From positions 744,001 through 808,000 of the forward strand of contig MBPM02000022.1 of assembly GCA_001695595.3 (NCBI GenBank): 64,000 bases of DNA, written 5' to 3'. The notes below the pieces were generated by a model that was not told the DNA's origin, did not search any database, and saw only the letters and a program-made list of their open reading frames with translations. Source of the stretch: Plasmopara viticola (lineage: Eukaryota > Oomycota > Peronosporomycetes > Peronosporales > Peronosporaceae). How positions within the stretch are numbered: the first letter of the stretch is position 1; every line of letters begins with the position of its first letter. The position numbers and the translations under genes were made by a program. This document shows, piece after piece, positions 37,661-50,685 of this stretch.

Positions 37661-38490
37661 TTTTTAAGGTGCTAAGATGTTGTGGGACGACAAACACGTC
37701 CTTTCCATCTCTTAGGAAATGTATAGATGCATTAGACACACAACAAAGAGTATATTCACCTTCTTTAAGCGCGGAGACGATGTACGACCATAGCTACGTA
37801 GTTTCGATCTATTTAGACGTTCACACACGCAATAGCGTCAAAACTAAGCGCATATTTAATTTATTTATGCGCTAAAACGCTGTACGTCAGCAGATACGTC
37901 CTTTCTATCCTCTTAGACGTGCACAGACGCAATAGGTTCACAACAAAGCATGAAACAGCTTTTCTAAAGTGCTCAGATCATGTGGGACGACAGATACATC
38001 CTTTCTATCTCTTTAGACGTGCACAGATGCATTAGAGACACACCAAAGAGTATACTTACCCTCTTTAAGCGCTGAGACGATGTACGACCATAGCTACGTT
38101 TTTTTTATCTATCTAGACGTTCACGCACGCAATAGCGTCAAAGTAAGCGCATTTTCAATTCATTTCAGCGTTTAGACGCTGTACGTCTGCAGATACGACC
38201 TTTCTATCCTCTTAGACGTGCACAGAAGCAATGGGGCCATAACAAAGCATGAAACAGCTTTTCCAAAGTGCTCAGATGATGTGGGGCGACAGATACATCC
38301 TTTCTATCTCTTTAGACGTGCACAGATGCATTAGAGACACACCAAAGAGGATACTTTCCCTCTTTAAGCGCTAAGACGCTGTACGACCATAGCTACGTTC
38401 TTTCGATCTATCTAGACGTTCACACACGCAATAGCGTCAAGACTAAGCGCATTTTCAATTCATTTAAGCGCTAAGACGCTGTACGTCAGC
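37661..38490. repeat. Diverged trimers
   Basis: About three A-B-C trimers with no close duplicate found. The stretch carries some private variants, such as GATGTTGTGGGACGACAAAC near 37676, GCGGAGACGATGTACG near 37771, and GTCTGCAGATACGACC near 38185. No gene is present. Confidence 0.8.
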
Positions 38491-39087
38491 AGAAACGTCC
38501 TTTCTATCCTCTTAGACGTGCACAGACGCAATAGGGCCACAACGAAGCATGAAACAGCTTTTCTAAAGTGCCCGGATGATGTGAGACGACAAATACGTCC
38601 TTTCTATCTCTTTAGACACACACAGATGCATAAGAGACACACAAAAGAGCATACTCACCCTCATAAGCGCTGAGAAGATGTACAACCATAGCTACGTTCT
38701 TTCGATCTATCTAGACGTTCACACACGCAATAGCGTCAAGACTAAGCGCATATTCAATTCATTAAAGCGCTAAGACGCTGTACGTCAGCAGAAACGTCCT
38801 TTCTATCCTCTTAGACGTGCACAGACGCAATAGGGCCACAACGAAGCATGAAACAGCTTTTCTAAAGTGCCCGGATGATGTGAGACGGCAAATACGTCCT
38901 TTCTATCTCTTTAGACACACACAGATGCATAAGAGACACACAAAAGAGTATACTCACCCTCATAAGCGCTGAGAAGATGTACGACCATAGCTACGTTCTT
39001 TCGATCTATCTTGACGTTCACGCACGCAATAGCGTCGAAGTAAGCGCATATTCAATTAATTTAAGCGCTTAGACGCTGTACGTCAGC
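38491..39087. repeat. 300-bp tandem duplicate with altered B monomer
   Basis: Trimers 38491-38789 and 38790-39087 share CAGAAACGTCC, CCCGGATGATGTGAGACG, TTTAGACACACACAGATGCA and CCCTCATAAGCGCTGAGAAG. The run CTTTAGACACACACAGATG replaces the usual GACGTGCACAGATG and marks this B subtype, which reappears at 39512 and 55557. Confidence 0.85.
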
Positions 39088-39445
39088 AGATACGTCTTTT
39101 CTATCCTCTTAGACGTGCACAGACGCAATAGGGCCACAACAAAGCATGAAACAGCTTTTCCAAAGTGCTCAGATGATGTGGGACGACAAATACGTCCTTT
39201 CTATCTCTTTAGACGTGCACAGATGCATTAGAGACACACCAAAGTGTATACTCACCCTTTTTTAGCGCTAAGTCGATGTACGACCATAGCTACGTTCTTT
39301 CGATCTATCTAGACGTTCACACACGCTATAGCGTCAAAACTAAGCGCATTTTCAATTCATTTGAGCGCTAAGACGCTGTACGTCAGCAGATACGTCCTTT
39401 CTATCCTCTTAGACGTGCACAGACGCAATAAGGCCACAACGAAGC

Positions 39446-39671
39446 ATGAAACAGCTTTTCTAAAGTGCCCGGATGATGTGAAACGACAAATACGTCCTTT
39501 CTATCTCTTTAGACACACACAGATGAATTAGAGACACACCAAAGTGTATACTCACCCTTTTTAAGCGCTGAGACGATGTACGACCATAGCTACGTTCTTT
39601 CGAACTATCTAGACGTTCACACAAGAAATAGCGTCAAAACTAAGCGCATATTCAGTTAATTTAAGCGCTTA
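39446..39671. repeat. Segment duplicated 16 kb away (copy 1)
   Basis: About 225 bp, from AGCTTTTCTAAAGTGCCCGG through the TTTAGACACACACAGATGAA B variant to CATATTCAGTTAATTTAAGC, agree base for base by eye with 55492-55717. Neither flank continues the match far. Confidence 0.82.
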
Positions 39672-39985
39672 GACGCTGTACGTCAGCAGATACGTCCTTT
39701 CTACCCTCTTAGACGTGCACAGACGCAATAGGGCCACAACGAAGCATGAAACAGCTTTTCCAAAGTGCTCAGATGATGTGGGACGACAAATACGTCCTTT
39801 CTATCTCTTTAGACGTGCACAGATGCATTAGGACACACCAAAGTGTATACTCACCCTTTTTTAGCGCTAAGTCGATGTACGACCATAGCTACGTTCTTTC
39901 GATCTATCTAGACGTTCACACACGTGATAGCGTCAAAACTAAGCGCATTTTAATTCATTTAAGCGCTAAGACGCTGTACGTCAGC

Positions 39986-40084
39986 GGATACGTCCTTTCT
40001 ATCCTCTTAGACGTGCACAGATGCATTAAAGACATACCAAAGTGTATACTCACCCTCTTTAAGCGCTGAGACGATGTACGACCA
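39986..40084 (+). repeat. A/B chimeric monomer (one monomer lost)
   Basis: The monomer starts as class A (GGATACGTCCTTTCTATCCT, then CTTAGACGTGC) and continues as class B (ACAGATGCATTAAAGACATA, then GTGTATACTCACC). It lies directly between two C monomers, so this unit is two monomers long. The switch falls in AGACGTGCACAGA, which A and B share, as expected for a 100-bp deletion by exchange between neighbours. Confidence 0.88.
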
Positions 40085-43000
40085 TAGCTACGTTCTTTCG
40101 ATCTATCTAGACGTTCACAGACGAAATAGGGTCAAAACTCGGGGCATATTCAATTCATTAAGCGCTTAGATGCTGTACGTCAGCAGATACGTCCTTTCTA
40201 TCCTCTTAGACGTGCACAGACACAATAGAGCCACAACGAAGCATCAAGCCACTTTTGTAAGGTGCTCAAATGATGTGGGACGACAAAAAACGTCCTTTCT
40301 ATCTCCTGAGACGTGCACAGATGCATTAAAGACGCACCAAAGTGTATTCTCACCCTCTTTAAGCGCTGAGAAGATGTACAACCCGAGCTACTTTTTTGCG
40401 ATATATCTAGACGTTCACACACGCAATAGCGTCAAAGAAAGCGCATATTCAATTCATTTCAGCGTTTAGACGCTGTACGTTAGCAGGTACGTCCTTTCTA
40501 CCCTCTTAGACGTGCACAGATGCAATAGGGCCACAACGAAGCATGAAACAGCTTTTCTAAAGTGCTCAGATGATGTGAGACGACAAATAAGTCCTTTCTA
40601 TCTCCTCAGACGTGCACAGATGCATTAGAGACACACCAAAGTGTATACTTACCCTCTATAAGTGCTGAGACGATGTACGACCATAGCTACGTAGTTTCGA
40701 TCTATCTAGACTTTCACAGACGCAATAGCATCAAAACTAAGCGCATATTCAATTCATCAAAGAGCTAGGACGCTGTACGTCAGTCGATACGTCCTTTCTA
40801 TCCTCTTAGACGTGCACAGACGCAATTAGGCCACAACGAAGCATGAAACAGCTTTTATAAAGTACTCAGATGATAAGAGACGACAAATACGTCCTTTCAA
40901 TCTCTTGAGACGTGCACAGATGCATTAAAGACACACCAAAGTGTATACTCACCCTCTTTAAGCGCTGAGACGATGTACGACCAAAGCTGCGTTCTTTCGA
41001 TCTATCTAGACGTTCACATACGCAATAGCGTCAAAACTAAGGGCATATTCAATTAATTTAAGCGCTTAGACGCTGTACGTCAGCAGATACGTCCTTTCTA
41101 CCCTCTTAGACGTGCACAAACGCAATAAGGCCACAACGAAGCATGAAACAGCTTTTATAAAGTGCTCAGACGATGTGGGACGACAACTACGTCCTTTGTA
41201 TCTCCTTAGACGTGCACAGATGCATTAAAGACACACTCAAGTGTATACTCACCCTCTTTAAGTGCTGAGACGATGTACGACCAAAGCTACGTTCTTTCGA
41301 TCTATGTAGACGTTCACACACGCAATAGCGTCAAGACTAAGCGCATTTTAATTCATTTAAGCGCTAAGACGCTGTACGTCAGCAGATACGTCCTTTCTAT
41401 CCTCTTAGACGTGCACAGACGCAATAGGTCCACAACGAAGGATGAAACAGCTTTTCTAAAGTGCCCAGATGATGTGGGACGACAAATACGTCCATTCTAT
41501 CTCTTGACACGTGCACAGATGCATTAGAGACACACCAAAGTGTATACTCACCCTCTTAAAGCGCTGAGACGATGTACGACCAAAGCTACGTTCTTTCGGT
41601 CTATCTAGACATTTACAGACGCAATAGGGTCACAAGAAAGCGCATATTCAACTCATTTCAACGTTTAGACGCTGTACGTCAGCAGGTACGTCTTTTCCAC
41701 CCTCTTAGACGTGCACAGATGCAATAGGGCCTCAACGAAGCATGAAACAGCTTTTCTAAAGTGATCAGATCATGTGAGACGACAAATACGTCTTCTCTAT
41801 CTCCTTAGACGTGCACAGATGCATTAAAGACACACCAAAGTGTAAACTTACCCTTTATAAGTGCTGAGACGATGTACGACCATAGCTACGTAGTTTCGAT
41901 CTATCTAGACGTTCACAGACGCAATAGCATCAAACTTAGCGCATATTTACTTCATTAAAGAGCTAGGAGGCTGTACGTCAGTCGATACGTCCTTTCTATC
42001 CTCTTAGACGTGCACAGACGCAATAGAGCCACAACAAGGCATCAAGCCACTTTTGTAAGGTGCTCAGATGATGTGCGACGACAAATACGTCCTTTCTATC
42101 CCCTGAGACGTGCACAGATGCATTAAAGACACACCAAAGTGTATACTTACCCTCTATAAGTGCTGAGACGATGTACGACCATAGCAACGTAGTTTCGATC
42201 TATCTAGACTTTCACAGACGCAATAGCATCAAAACTAAGCGCATATTCAATTCATTAAAGAGCTAGGACGCTGTACGTCAGTCGATACGTCCTTTCTATC
42301 CTCTTACACGTGCACAGACGCAATAGGGCCACAATTAAGCATCAAACCACATTTCTAAAGCGCTCACATGATGTGGGACGACCGATTCGTCCTTTCTATC
42401 TCTTTAGACGCGCACAGATGCATTAGAGACACACAAAAAAGTATACTCACCCTCATAAGCGCTGAGAAGATGTACGACCATAGCTACGTTCTTTCGATCT
42501 ATCTAGACGTTCACACACGCAATAGCGTCAAAACTAAGCGCATTTTCAATTCATTTAAGCGCTTGGACGCTGTACGTCAGCAAATACGTCCTTTTTTCCT
42601 CTTAGACGTGCACAGACGCAATAGGGCCACAACGAAGCATGAATCAGCTTTTCTAAAGTGCCCAGATGATGTGGGACGACAAATACGTCTTTTCTATCTC
42701 TTAGACGCGCACAGATGAATTAGAGACACACCAAAGTGTATACTCACCCTTTTTAAGCGCTGAGAAGATGTACGACCATAGCTACGTTCTTTCGATCTAT
42801 CTAGACATTCACACACGAAATAGCGTCACAAGAAAGCGCAAATTCAATTCATTTAAGCGCTAAGACGCTGTACGTCAGCAGATACGTCCTTTCTATCCTC
42901 TTAGACGTGCACAGACGCAATAGGGCCACAACGAAGCATGAATCAGCTTTTCTAAAGTGCCCAGATGATGTGGGACGATAAATACGTCTTTTCTATCTCT

Positions 43001-43479
43001 TTAGACGCGCACAGATGGATTAGAGACACACCAAAGTATATACTCACCCTTTTTAAGCGCTGAGACGATGTACGACCATAGCTACGTTCTTTCGAACTAT
43101 CTAGACGTTCACACAAGAAATAGCGTCAAAACTAAGCGCATATTCAGTTAATTTAAGCGCTTAGACGCTGTACGTCAGCAGATACGTCCTTTCTACCCTC
43201 TTAGACGTGCACAGACGCAATTGGGCCACAACGAAGCATGAAACAGCTTTTCTAAAGTGCCCAGATGATGTGGGACGACAAATACGTCCTTTCTATCTCT
43301 TTAGACGTGCACAGATGCATGAGAGACACACCAAAGTGTATGCTCACCCTCTTTAAGCGCTGAGACGATGTACGACCATAGCTACGTTCTTCCGATCTAT
43401 CTAGACTTTCACAAACGCAATAGGGTCGCAAGAAAGCGCATATTCAATTCATTTAAGCGCTAAGACGCTGTACGTCAGC

Positions 43480-46175
43480 AGAAACGTCCTTTCTATCCTC
43501 TTAGACGTTCACAGACGCAATAGGGCCACAACGAAGCATGAAACAGCTTTTCTAAAGTGCTCAGATGATGTGAGACGACAAATAAGTCCTTTCTATCTCT
43601 TTAGACGTGCACAGATGCATTAGAGACACACCAAAGAGTATACTTACCCTCTTTAAGCGCTGAGACGCTGTACGACCATAGCTTCGTTCTTACGATCTAT
43701 CTAGACTTTCACAGACGCAATGGGATGACAAGAAAGCGCATATTCAATTCATTTAACCGTTAAGACGTTGTACGTCAGCAGATACGTCCTTTCTATTCTC
43801 GTGGACGTGCACAGACGCAATTGAGCCACAACGAAGCATCAAGCCACTTTTGTAAGGTGCTCAGATGATGTGAGACGACAAATACGTCCTTTCTATCTCT
43901 TAAGACATGTACAGATGCATATGAGACACAACAAAGAGTATATACACGTTCTTTGAGCGCTGAGACGCTGTACGACCATAGCTACGTTCTTTCGATCTAT
44001 CTAGACGTTCACACACGCAACAGGGTCACAAAAAAGCGCATATTCAATTAATTTAAGCGCTAATATGCTGTACGTCAGCAGATACGTCCTTTCTATCCTC
44101 TTAGACGTCCACAAACGCGATAGGGCCACAACGAAGCATGAATCAGCTTTTCTAAAGTGCTTAGATGATGTGAGACGACAAATACGTCCTTTCTATCTCT
44201 TTAGACGTGCACAGATGCATTAGAGATACACCAAAGCGTATTCTCACCCTCTTTAAGCGCTGAGACGCTGTACGACCATAGCTTCGTTCTTTCGATTCAT
44301 TTAGACTTTCACACACGCAATAGCGTCAACACTAAGCGCATATTCAATTCATTTAAGCGCTTAGACGCTGTACGTCAGCAGATACGTCCTTTCTACCCTC
44401 TTAGACGTGCACAGACGCAATAGGGCCACAACGAAGCATGAAACAGCTTTTCTAAAGTGCCCAGATGATGTGGGACGACAAATACGTCCTTTCTATCTCT
44501 TTAGACGTGCACAGATGCATGAGAGACACACCAAAGTGTATGCTCACCCTCTTTAAGCGCTGAGACGCTGTACGACCATAGCTACGTTCTTCCGATCTAT
44601 CTAGACTTTCACAGACGCAATAGGGTCACAAGAAAGCGCATATTCAATTCATTTAAGCGCTAAGACGCTGTACGTCAACAGAAACGTCCTTTCTATCCTC
44701 TTAGACGTTCACAGACGCAATAGGGCCACAACGAAGCATGAAACACCTTTTCTAAAGTGCTCAGATGATGTGAGACGACAAATAAGTCCTTCCTATCTCT
44801 TTAGACGTGCACAGATGCATTAGAGACACACCAAAGAGTATATTTACCCTCTTTAAGCGCTGAGACGCTGTACGACCATAGCTTCTTTCTTACGCTCTAT
44901 CTAGACTTTCACAGACGCAATGGGATGACAAGAAAGCGCATATTCAATTCATCAAACCGTTAAGACGCTGTACGTCAGCAGATACGTCCTTTCTATTCTC
45001 GTGGACGTGCACAGATGCAATTGAGCCACAACGAAGCATCAAGCCACTTTTGTTAGGTGCTCAGATGATGTGGGACGACCGATACGTCCTTTCTATCTCT
45101 TAAGACATGTACAGATGCATATGAGACACAAGAAAGAGTATATTCACGTTCTTTGAGCGCTGAGACGCTGTACGACCATGGCTACGTTCTTTCGATCTAT
45201 CTAGACGTTCACACACGCAACAGGGTCACAAAAAAGCGCATATTAAATTCATTTAAGCGCTAAGACACTGTACGTCAGCAGATACGTCTTTTCTATCCCC
45301 TTAGTGCACAGACGCAAAAGGGCCACAACGAAGCATGAAACAGCTTTTCTAAAGTGCTCAATGATGTGGGACGACCGATACGTCCTTTCTATCTCTTTAG
45401 ACGTGCACAGATGCATTAGAGACACACCAAAGTGTATGCTCACCCTCTTTTAGCGCTGAGACGATGTACGACCATACCTACGTTCTTTCGATCTATCTAG
45501 ACGTTCACACACGCAATAGCGTCACAAGAAAGCGCATATTCAATTCATTTAAGCGCTAAGACGCTGTACGTCAGCAGATACGTCCTTTCTATCCTCTTAG
45601 ACGTGCACAGACGCAATAGGGCCACAACGAAGCATGAAACACCTTTTCTAAAGTGCCCAGATGATGTGAGACGACAAATAAGTCCTTTCTATCTCTTTAG
45701 ACGTGCACAGATGCATTAGAGACACACCAAAGAGTATACTTACCCTCTTTAAGCGCTGAGACGCTGTACGACCATAGCTTCTTTCTTACGCTCTATCTAG
45801 ACTTTCACAGACGCAATGGGATGACAAGAAAGCGCATATTCAATTCATTAAACCGTTAAGACGCTGTACGTCAGCAGATACGTCCTTTCTATTCTCGTGG
45901 ACGTGCACAGACGCAATTGAGCCACAACAAAGCATCAAGCCACTTTTGTAAGGTGCTCAGATGATGTGGGACGACCGATACGTCCTTTCTATCTCTTAAG
46001 ACATGTACAGATGCATATGAGACACAAGAAAGAGTATATTCACGTTCTTTGAGCGCTGAGACGCTGTACGACCATAGCTACGTTCTTTCGATCTGTCTAG
46101 ACGTTCACACACGCAACAGGGTCACAAAGAAGCGCATATTTAATTCATTTAAGCGCTTAGACACTGTACGTCAGC
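43480..46175. repeat. ~900-bp nine-monomer HOR (K type), first cluster
   Basis: Repeats start at 43480 (1200 bp, four trimers), 44680 (897 bp) and 45577. The recurring order is three trimers. The first has GTGAGACGACAAATAAGTCC and GCAATGGGATGACAAG. The second has CTCGTGGACGTGC, CACTTTTGTAAGGTGC and CATATGAGACACAA. The third has TCTATCCCCTTAG and the 2-bp-deleted GTGCTCAATGATGTGG. The first repeat has an additional trimer. Confidence 0.85.
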
Positions 46176-46774
46176 AGATACGTCTTTTCTATCCCCTTAG
46201 ACGTGCACAGACGCAATAGGGCCACAACGAAGCATGAAACAGCTTTTCTAAAGTGCTCAATGATGTGGGACGACCGATACGTCCTTTCTATCTCTTTAGA
46301 CGTGCACAGATGCATTAGAGATACACCAAAGAGTATTCTCACCCTCTTTAAGCGCTGAGACGCTGTACGACCATAGCTTCGTTCTTTCGATTCATTTAGA
46401 CTTTCACACACGCAATAGCGTCAACACTAAGCGCATATTCAATTCATTTAAGCGCTTAAACGCTATACTTCAGCAGATACGTCCTTTCTACCCTCTTAGA
46501 CGTGCACAGACGCAATAGGGCCACAACAAAGCATAAAACAGCTTTTCTAAAGTACCTTGATGATGTGGGACGACAAATACATCCTTTCTATCTCTTAAGA
46601 CATGTATAGATGCATTAGAGACACAACAAAGAGTATATTCACCTTCTTTAAGCGCGGAGACGCTGTACGATCATAGCTCTGTTCTTTCGATATATCTAAA
46701 CTTTCACAGACGCAATAGGGTCACAAGAAACCGCATATTCAATTCATTTAAGCGCTAAGACGCTGTACGTCAGC
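46176..46774. repeat. 599-bp two-trimer segment, related to 53338-54533
   Basis: It opens as the third K trimer (GTGCTCAATGATGTGGGACG) and continues with AGAGATACACCAAAGAGTAT, GATTCATTTAGACTTTC, AAAGTACCTTGATGATGTGG and CGATATATCTAAACTTTC. The same series is found twice in tandem at 53338-54533. Confidence 0.82.
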
Positions 46775-47999
46775 AGATACGTCCTTTCTTTCCTCTTAGA
46801 CGTGCACAGACGCAATCGGGCCACAACGAAGCATGAAACAGCTTTTCTAAAGTGATCAGATGATGTGGGACGACAAATACGTCCTTTCTATTTCCTTGGA
46901 CGTGCACAGATGCATTAAAGACACACCAAAGAGGGTTTTCACCCTCTTTAAAGGCTGAGACGATGTACGACCATAGCTACGTTCTTTCGATTTATCGAAA
47001 CGTTCACACACGCAATAGCGTCAAAACTAAGCGCATATTCAATTCATTTAAGCGCTTAGACGCTGTACGTCAGCAGATACGTCCTTTCTATCCTCGAGAA
47101 CGTCACAGACGTTATAGGGCCACAACGAAGCATGAAACCACTTTTCTAAAGTGTCCAGATGATGTGGGACGACGAATACGTGCCTTCTATCTCTTTAGAC
47201 GTGCCCAGATGCATTAGAGACACACCAAAGTGTATACTTACCCTCTTTAAGTGCTGATACGATGTACGACCATAGCTTCGTTCTTTCGATCTATCTAGAC
47301 GTTCACACACGCAATAGGGTCACAAGAAAGCGCATATTTAATTTAATTGAGTGCTAAGACGCTGTACGTCAGCAGATACGTCTTTTCTACCCTCTTAGAC
47401 GTGCACAGACGCAACTGGGCCACAACGAAGCATGATACAGCTTTTATGAAGTGCCTTGATGATGTGGGACGACAAATACGTCCTTTCTATTTCCTTGGAC
47501 GTGCACAGATGCATTAGAGACACAAAAAAGAGTATATTCACCTTCTTTAAGCGCGGAGACGCTGAACGACCATAGCTACGTCCTTTCGATTTATCAAGAC
47601 GTTCACACACGCAATAGCGTCAAAACTGAGCGCATATTCAATTAATTTAAGCGCTTAGAAGCTGTACGTCAGCAGATACGTCCTTTCTATCCTCTTAGAC
47701 GTGCACAGACGCAATCGGGCCACAACGAAGCATGAAACAGCTTTTCTAAAGTGCTCAGATGATGTGGGACGACAAATACGTCCTTTCTATCTCCTTGGAC
47801 GTGCACAGATGCATTAAAGACACACCAAAGAGTGTTTTCACCCTCTTTAAGCGCTGAGACGATGTACGACCATAGCTACGTTCTTTCGATTTATCAAGAC
47901 GTTCACACACGCAATAGCGTCAAAACTAAGCGCATATTCAATTAATTTAAGCGCTTAGAAGCTGTACGTCAGCAGATACGTCCTTTCTATCCTCGAGGA
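46775..47999. repeat. M-type ~900-bp repeat (two partly similar copies begin)
   Basis: The trimers beginning at 46775 and 47674 are similar (GCAATCGGGCCACAACG, CCTTGGACGTGC, GTTTTCACCCTC, GATTTATC before GACGTTCACACACG). So are the following ones (CCTCGAGAACGTCACAG versus CCTCGAGGACGTGCAC), giving a ~900-bp step. The third trimers differ. The unit at 47674 and what follows it recurs at +6860 (54534). Confidence 0.78.
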
Positions 48000-50685
48000 C
48001 GTGCACAAACGCAATAGGGCCACAACGAAGCATGAAACCACATTTCTAAAGTGCCCAGATGATGTGGGACGACGAATACGTTCCTTCTATCTCTTTAGAC
48101 GTGCCCAGATGCATTAGAGACACACCAAAGTGTATACTTACCCTCTTTAAGCGCTGAGACGATGTACGACTATAGCTCTGTTCTTTCGATATATCTAGAC
48201 TTTCACAGACGCAATAGGGTCACAAGAAAGCGCATGTTCAATTCATTTAAGCGCTTAGACGCTGTACGTCAGCAAATACGTCCTTTCCATCCTCTTAAAA
48301 GTGCACAGACGCATCAGGGCCACAGCTAAGCATGAAACAGCTTTTCCATAGTGCTCAGATGATATGGGATGACAAATACGTCCTTTCTCTCTCTTAAGAC
48401 ATGTACAGATGCATTAGAGACACACCAAAGCGTATACTCACCCTCTTTAAGCGCTGAGACGATGTACAATCATAGCTACGTTCTTTCGATCTATCTAGAC
48501 GTTCACACACGCACTAGCGTCAAAACTAAGCGTATATTCAATTCATTTAAGCGCTTAGACGCTGTACGTCAGCAGATACATCCTTTCTATCCTCTTTGAG
48601 GTGCACAGACGCAATAGGGCCACAACGAAGCAGGAAACAGCTTTTATAAAGAGCCCAGAGGATGTGGGACGACATATACGTCCTTTCTATCTCTTAAGAC
48701 AGGTACAGATGCAATAGAGACACACAAAAGAGTATACTCACCCTCTTTAAACGCAGACGATGTACGACCATAGCTACGTTCTTTCGATCTATCTAGACGT
48801 TCACAGACGCAATAGGGTCACAAGAAAGCGCATATTGAACTCATTTAAGGGCTAAGATACTGTACGTCAGCAGATACGTCCTTTTTATCCTCTTAGACGT
48901 GCACAGACGCAATAAGGCCAAGACAAAGCATGAAACCACTTTTCTAAAGTGCCCAAATGATGCGGGACGATTCTATCTCTTTAGACGTGCACAGATGCAT
49001 TAGAGACACACCAAAGTGTATACTTTCCCTCTTTAAGCGCTGAGACGATGTACGACTATAGCTTCATTTTTTCGATCTATCTAGACGTTCACACACGCAA
49101 TAGCGTCAAAACTAAGCGCATATCCAATAAATTTGAGCGCCAAGACGCTGTACGTCAGCAGAAACGTCCTTTCTATCCTCTTAGACGTTCAGAGACGCAA
49201 TAGGGCCACAACAAAGCATGAAACAGCTTTTCTAAAGTGCCCAGATGATGTGAGACGACAAATAAGTCCTTTCTATCTCTTTAGACGTGCACAGATGCAT
49301 TAGAGACACACCAAAGAGTATACTTACCCTCTTTAAGCGCTGAGACGCTGTACGACCATAGCTTCGTTCTTACGATCTATCTAGACTTTCACAGACGCAA
49401 TGGGATGACAAGAAAGCGCATATTCAATTCATTTAACCGTTAAGACGTTGTACGTCAGCAGATACGTCCTTTCTATTCTCGTGGACGTGCACAGACACAA
49501 TTGAGCCACAACGAAGCATCAAGCCACTTTTGTAAGGTGCTCAGATGATGTGAGACGACAAATACGTCCTTTCTATCTCTTAAGACATGTACAGATGCAT
49601 ATGAGACACAACAAAGAGTATATTCACGTTCTTTGAGCGCTGAGACGCTGTACGACCATGGCTACGTTCTTTCGATCTATCTAGACGTTCACACACGCCA
49701 CAGGGTCACAAAGAAGCGCATATTTAATTCATTTAAGCGCTAAGACACTGTACGTCAGCAGATACGTCTTTTCTATCCCCTTAGACGTGCACAGACGCAA
49801 TAGGGCCACAACGAAGCATGAAACAGCTTTTTCTAAAGTGCTCAATGATGTGGGACGACCGATACGTCCTTTCTATCTCTTTAGACGTGCACAGATGCAT
49901 TAGAGACACACCAAAGTGTATGCTCACCCTCTTTTAGCGCTGAGACGATGTACGACCATAGCTACGTTTTTCCGATCTATCTAGACTTTCAAAGACGCAA
50001 TAGGGTCACAAGAAAGCGCATATACAATTCATTTAAGCGCTAAGACGCTGTACGTCAGCAGATACGTCCTTTCTACCCTCTTAGACGTGCACAGACGCAA
50101 TAGGGCCACAACGAAGCATGAAACACCTTTTCTAAAGTGCCCAGATGATGTGAGACGACAAATAAGTCCTTTCTATCTCTTTAGACGTGCACAGATGCAT
50201 TAGAGACACACCAAAGAGTATACTTACCCTCTTTAAGCGCTGAGACGCTGTACGACCATAGCTTCTTTCTTACGCTCTATCTAGACTTTCACAGACGCAA
50301 TGGGATGACAAGAAAGCGCATATTCAATTCATTAAACCGTTAAGACGCTGTACGTCAGCAGATACGTCCTTTCTATTCTCGTGGACGTGCACAGACGCAA
50401 TTGAGCCACAACAAAGCATCAAGCCACTTTTGTAAGGTGCTCAGATGATGTGGGACGACCGATACGTCCTTTCTATCTCTTAAGACATGTACAGATGCAT
50501 ATGAGACACAAGAAAGAGTATATTCACGTTCTTTGAGCGCTGAGACGCTGTACGACCATAGCTACGTTCTTTCGATCTATCTAGACGTTCACACACGCAA
50601 CAGGGTCACAAAAAAGCGCATATTTAATTCATTTAAGCGCTTAGACACTGTACGTCAGCAGATACGTCTTTTCTATCCCCTTAGA
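48000..50685. repeat. 2685-bp tandem duplication, copy R1 (nine trimers)
   Basis: It matches 50686-53370 at +2685. Markers are GACGAATACGTTCCTTC (48070), AAAAGTGCACAGACGCATCA (48298), GATATGGGATGACAAATACG (48361), GAGCCCAGAGGATGTGGG (48651), a 12-bp deletion giving GCGGGACGATTCTATCTC (48963), and then two K-type repeats starting at 49160 and 50060. It joins one M-type and about two K-type repeats. Confidence 0.88.

Larger units (their letters stand above)
39088..43479. repeat. Mixed trimers with local rearrangements
   Basis: About fourteen trimers of mixed type. A C variant with GTAGTTTCGATCTATC and CAATAGCATCAAA, followed by GTCAGTCGATACG, occurs at 40685, 41884 and 42183, showing ~1200-bp and ~300-bp duplication steps. 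A monomer has been lost at 39986-40084 (listed separately). The variant TTCGAACTATCTAGACG with CACAAGAAATAGCG occurs at 39598 and 43092. The longest open frame of the window (42368-42718, 116 codons) lies here and is a translation of the repeat, not a gene. Confidence 0.8.

Noticed and set aside
39746..40069. 107-codon open frame as a gene
   Set aside because: It is open only because the A/B chimeric monomer at 39986 changes the frame. The translation is repeat throughout.
42368..42718. 116-codon open frame, the longest in the window, as a gene
   Set aside because: It is a read-through of A, B and C monomers, and the same peptide fragments recur in dozens of other open frames at 300-bp steps. 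Start and stop come from the repeat, and indels, not selection, decide the length.
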